Positions 5,716 to 5,766 of a stretch of 5,766 nt of DNA are shown piece after piece (position 1 is the first letter of the stretch; each line of letters begins with the position of its first letter). The notes below the pieces were generated by a model, which was given only the letters and a program-made list of their open reading frames with translations, did not search any database and was not told the DNA's origin. The stretch comes from Candidatus Omnitrophota bacterium. GTDB taxonomy: Bacteria > Omnitrophota > Gorgyraeia > B26-G9. The stretch is taken from NCBI GenBank assembly GCA_018399295.1, contig JAGYOO010000108.1:1-5766 (forward strand), read 5' to 3'. The position numbers and the translations under genes were made by a program.

Positions 5716-5766
5716 CCATTTTCAGGATATGTCATTTTCTCCCCGGTCTTGGATCCCCTGTCCGTT

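Larger units (their letters stand above)
5461..5728. repeat. Near-identical 18/19-bp inverted repeat pair enclosing about 230 bp
   Basis: ATCCTGAAATAGTTGACA at 5461-5478 is matched on the opposite strand at 5710-5728 by ATCCTGAAAATGGTTGACA, with one mismatch and one single-base gap. The pair may be the ends of a 268-bp non-autonomous element. Alternatively, since read outward each copy begins TGTCAAC, it may be two divergent insertion-sequence ends pointing away from each other. No target duplication is evident and no transposase is in the window. Confidence 0.45.
5320..5766. other. Gene-free, repeat-rich intergenic region
   Basis: About 450 nt without a credible protein gene or RNA gene on either strand. 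It is AT-rich compared with the coding part and is dominated by inverted repeats, listed separately. The only longer open frame (minus strand, 5489-5719) is largely translated repeat sequence. The far end (5729-5766) is too short to assign. The repeat content suggests remnants of small non-autonomous mobile sequences. Confidence 0.6.

Noticed and set aside
5489..5719. Minus-strand open frame of 76 codons
   Set aside because: Its second half is the translation of the CCACAGAGA repeat and its AT-rich core; there is no ribosome site before the ATG and no domain pattern.

Overview
The window is about 5.8 kb of bacterial chromosome, with every supported protein gene on the minus strand, so gene order runs from high to low coordinates. 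Base composition looks balanced, genes are tightly packed with 4-nt to about 40-nt overlaps, and Shine-Dalgarno sites and one sigma-70-type promoter are readable. The gene set (menaquinone-type prenyltransferase, HemW, L-lactate dehydrogenase, ferritin-like protein) fits a bacterium with a fermentative or facultative redox metabolism. The glycosyltransferase, PIG-L deacetylase and BshC-like trio, together with a CCACAGAGA-type repeat, recalls uncultivated PVC/Planctomycetes-like genomes. That is an impression from memory, and the phylum is not established by the sequence.

From right to left: positions 5320-5766 hold no convincing gene but are rich in inverted repeats. They include a near-identical 18/19-bp inverted pair (5461-5478 and 5710-5728), a perfect 12-bp inverted repeat of the CCACAGAGAT type (5517-5594), a small hairpin whose loop holds a Shine-Dalgarno-like sequence, and a plus-strand terminator-like hairpin. 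A good promoter (TTGACA-18-TACAAT, 5290-5319) then drives a two-gene unit, a ferritin-like diiron protein and an L-lactate dehydrogenase. It is closed by a strong intrinsic terminator at 3744-3771.

Only 12 nt past the terminator hairpin and its T-run begins a three-gene overlapping block: a soluble family 2 glycosyltransferase, a PIG-L/BshB1-like Zn deacetylase, and a 352-residue protein with motifs resembling the bacillithiol cysteine ligase BshC. After a 56-nt gap come a MenA/UbiA prenyltransferase and, abutting it without a gap, the N-terminal 110 codons of a HemW-type radical SAM protein cut by the window edge.

The main point of interest is the glycosyltransferase, BshB1-like and BshC-like block. 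In bacillithiol synthesis a sugar is transferred (BshA), N-deacetylated (BshB) and then cysteinylated (BshC). Here the last two steps have plausible counterparts, but the glycosyltransferase belongs to another family. The block could encode an undescribed aminosugar conjugate or low-molecular-weight thiol route; this is inference, not demonstrated.
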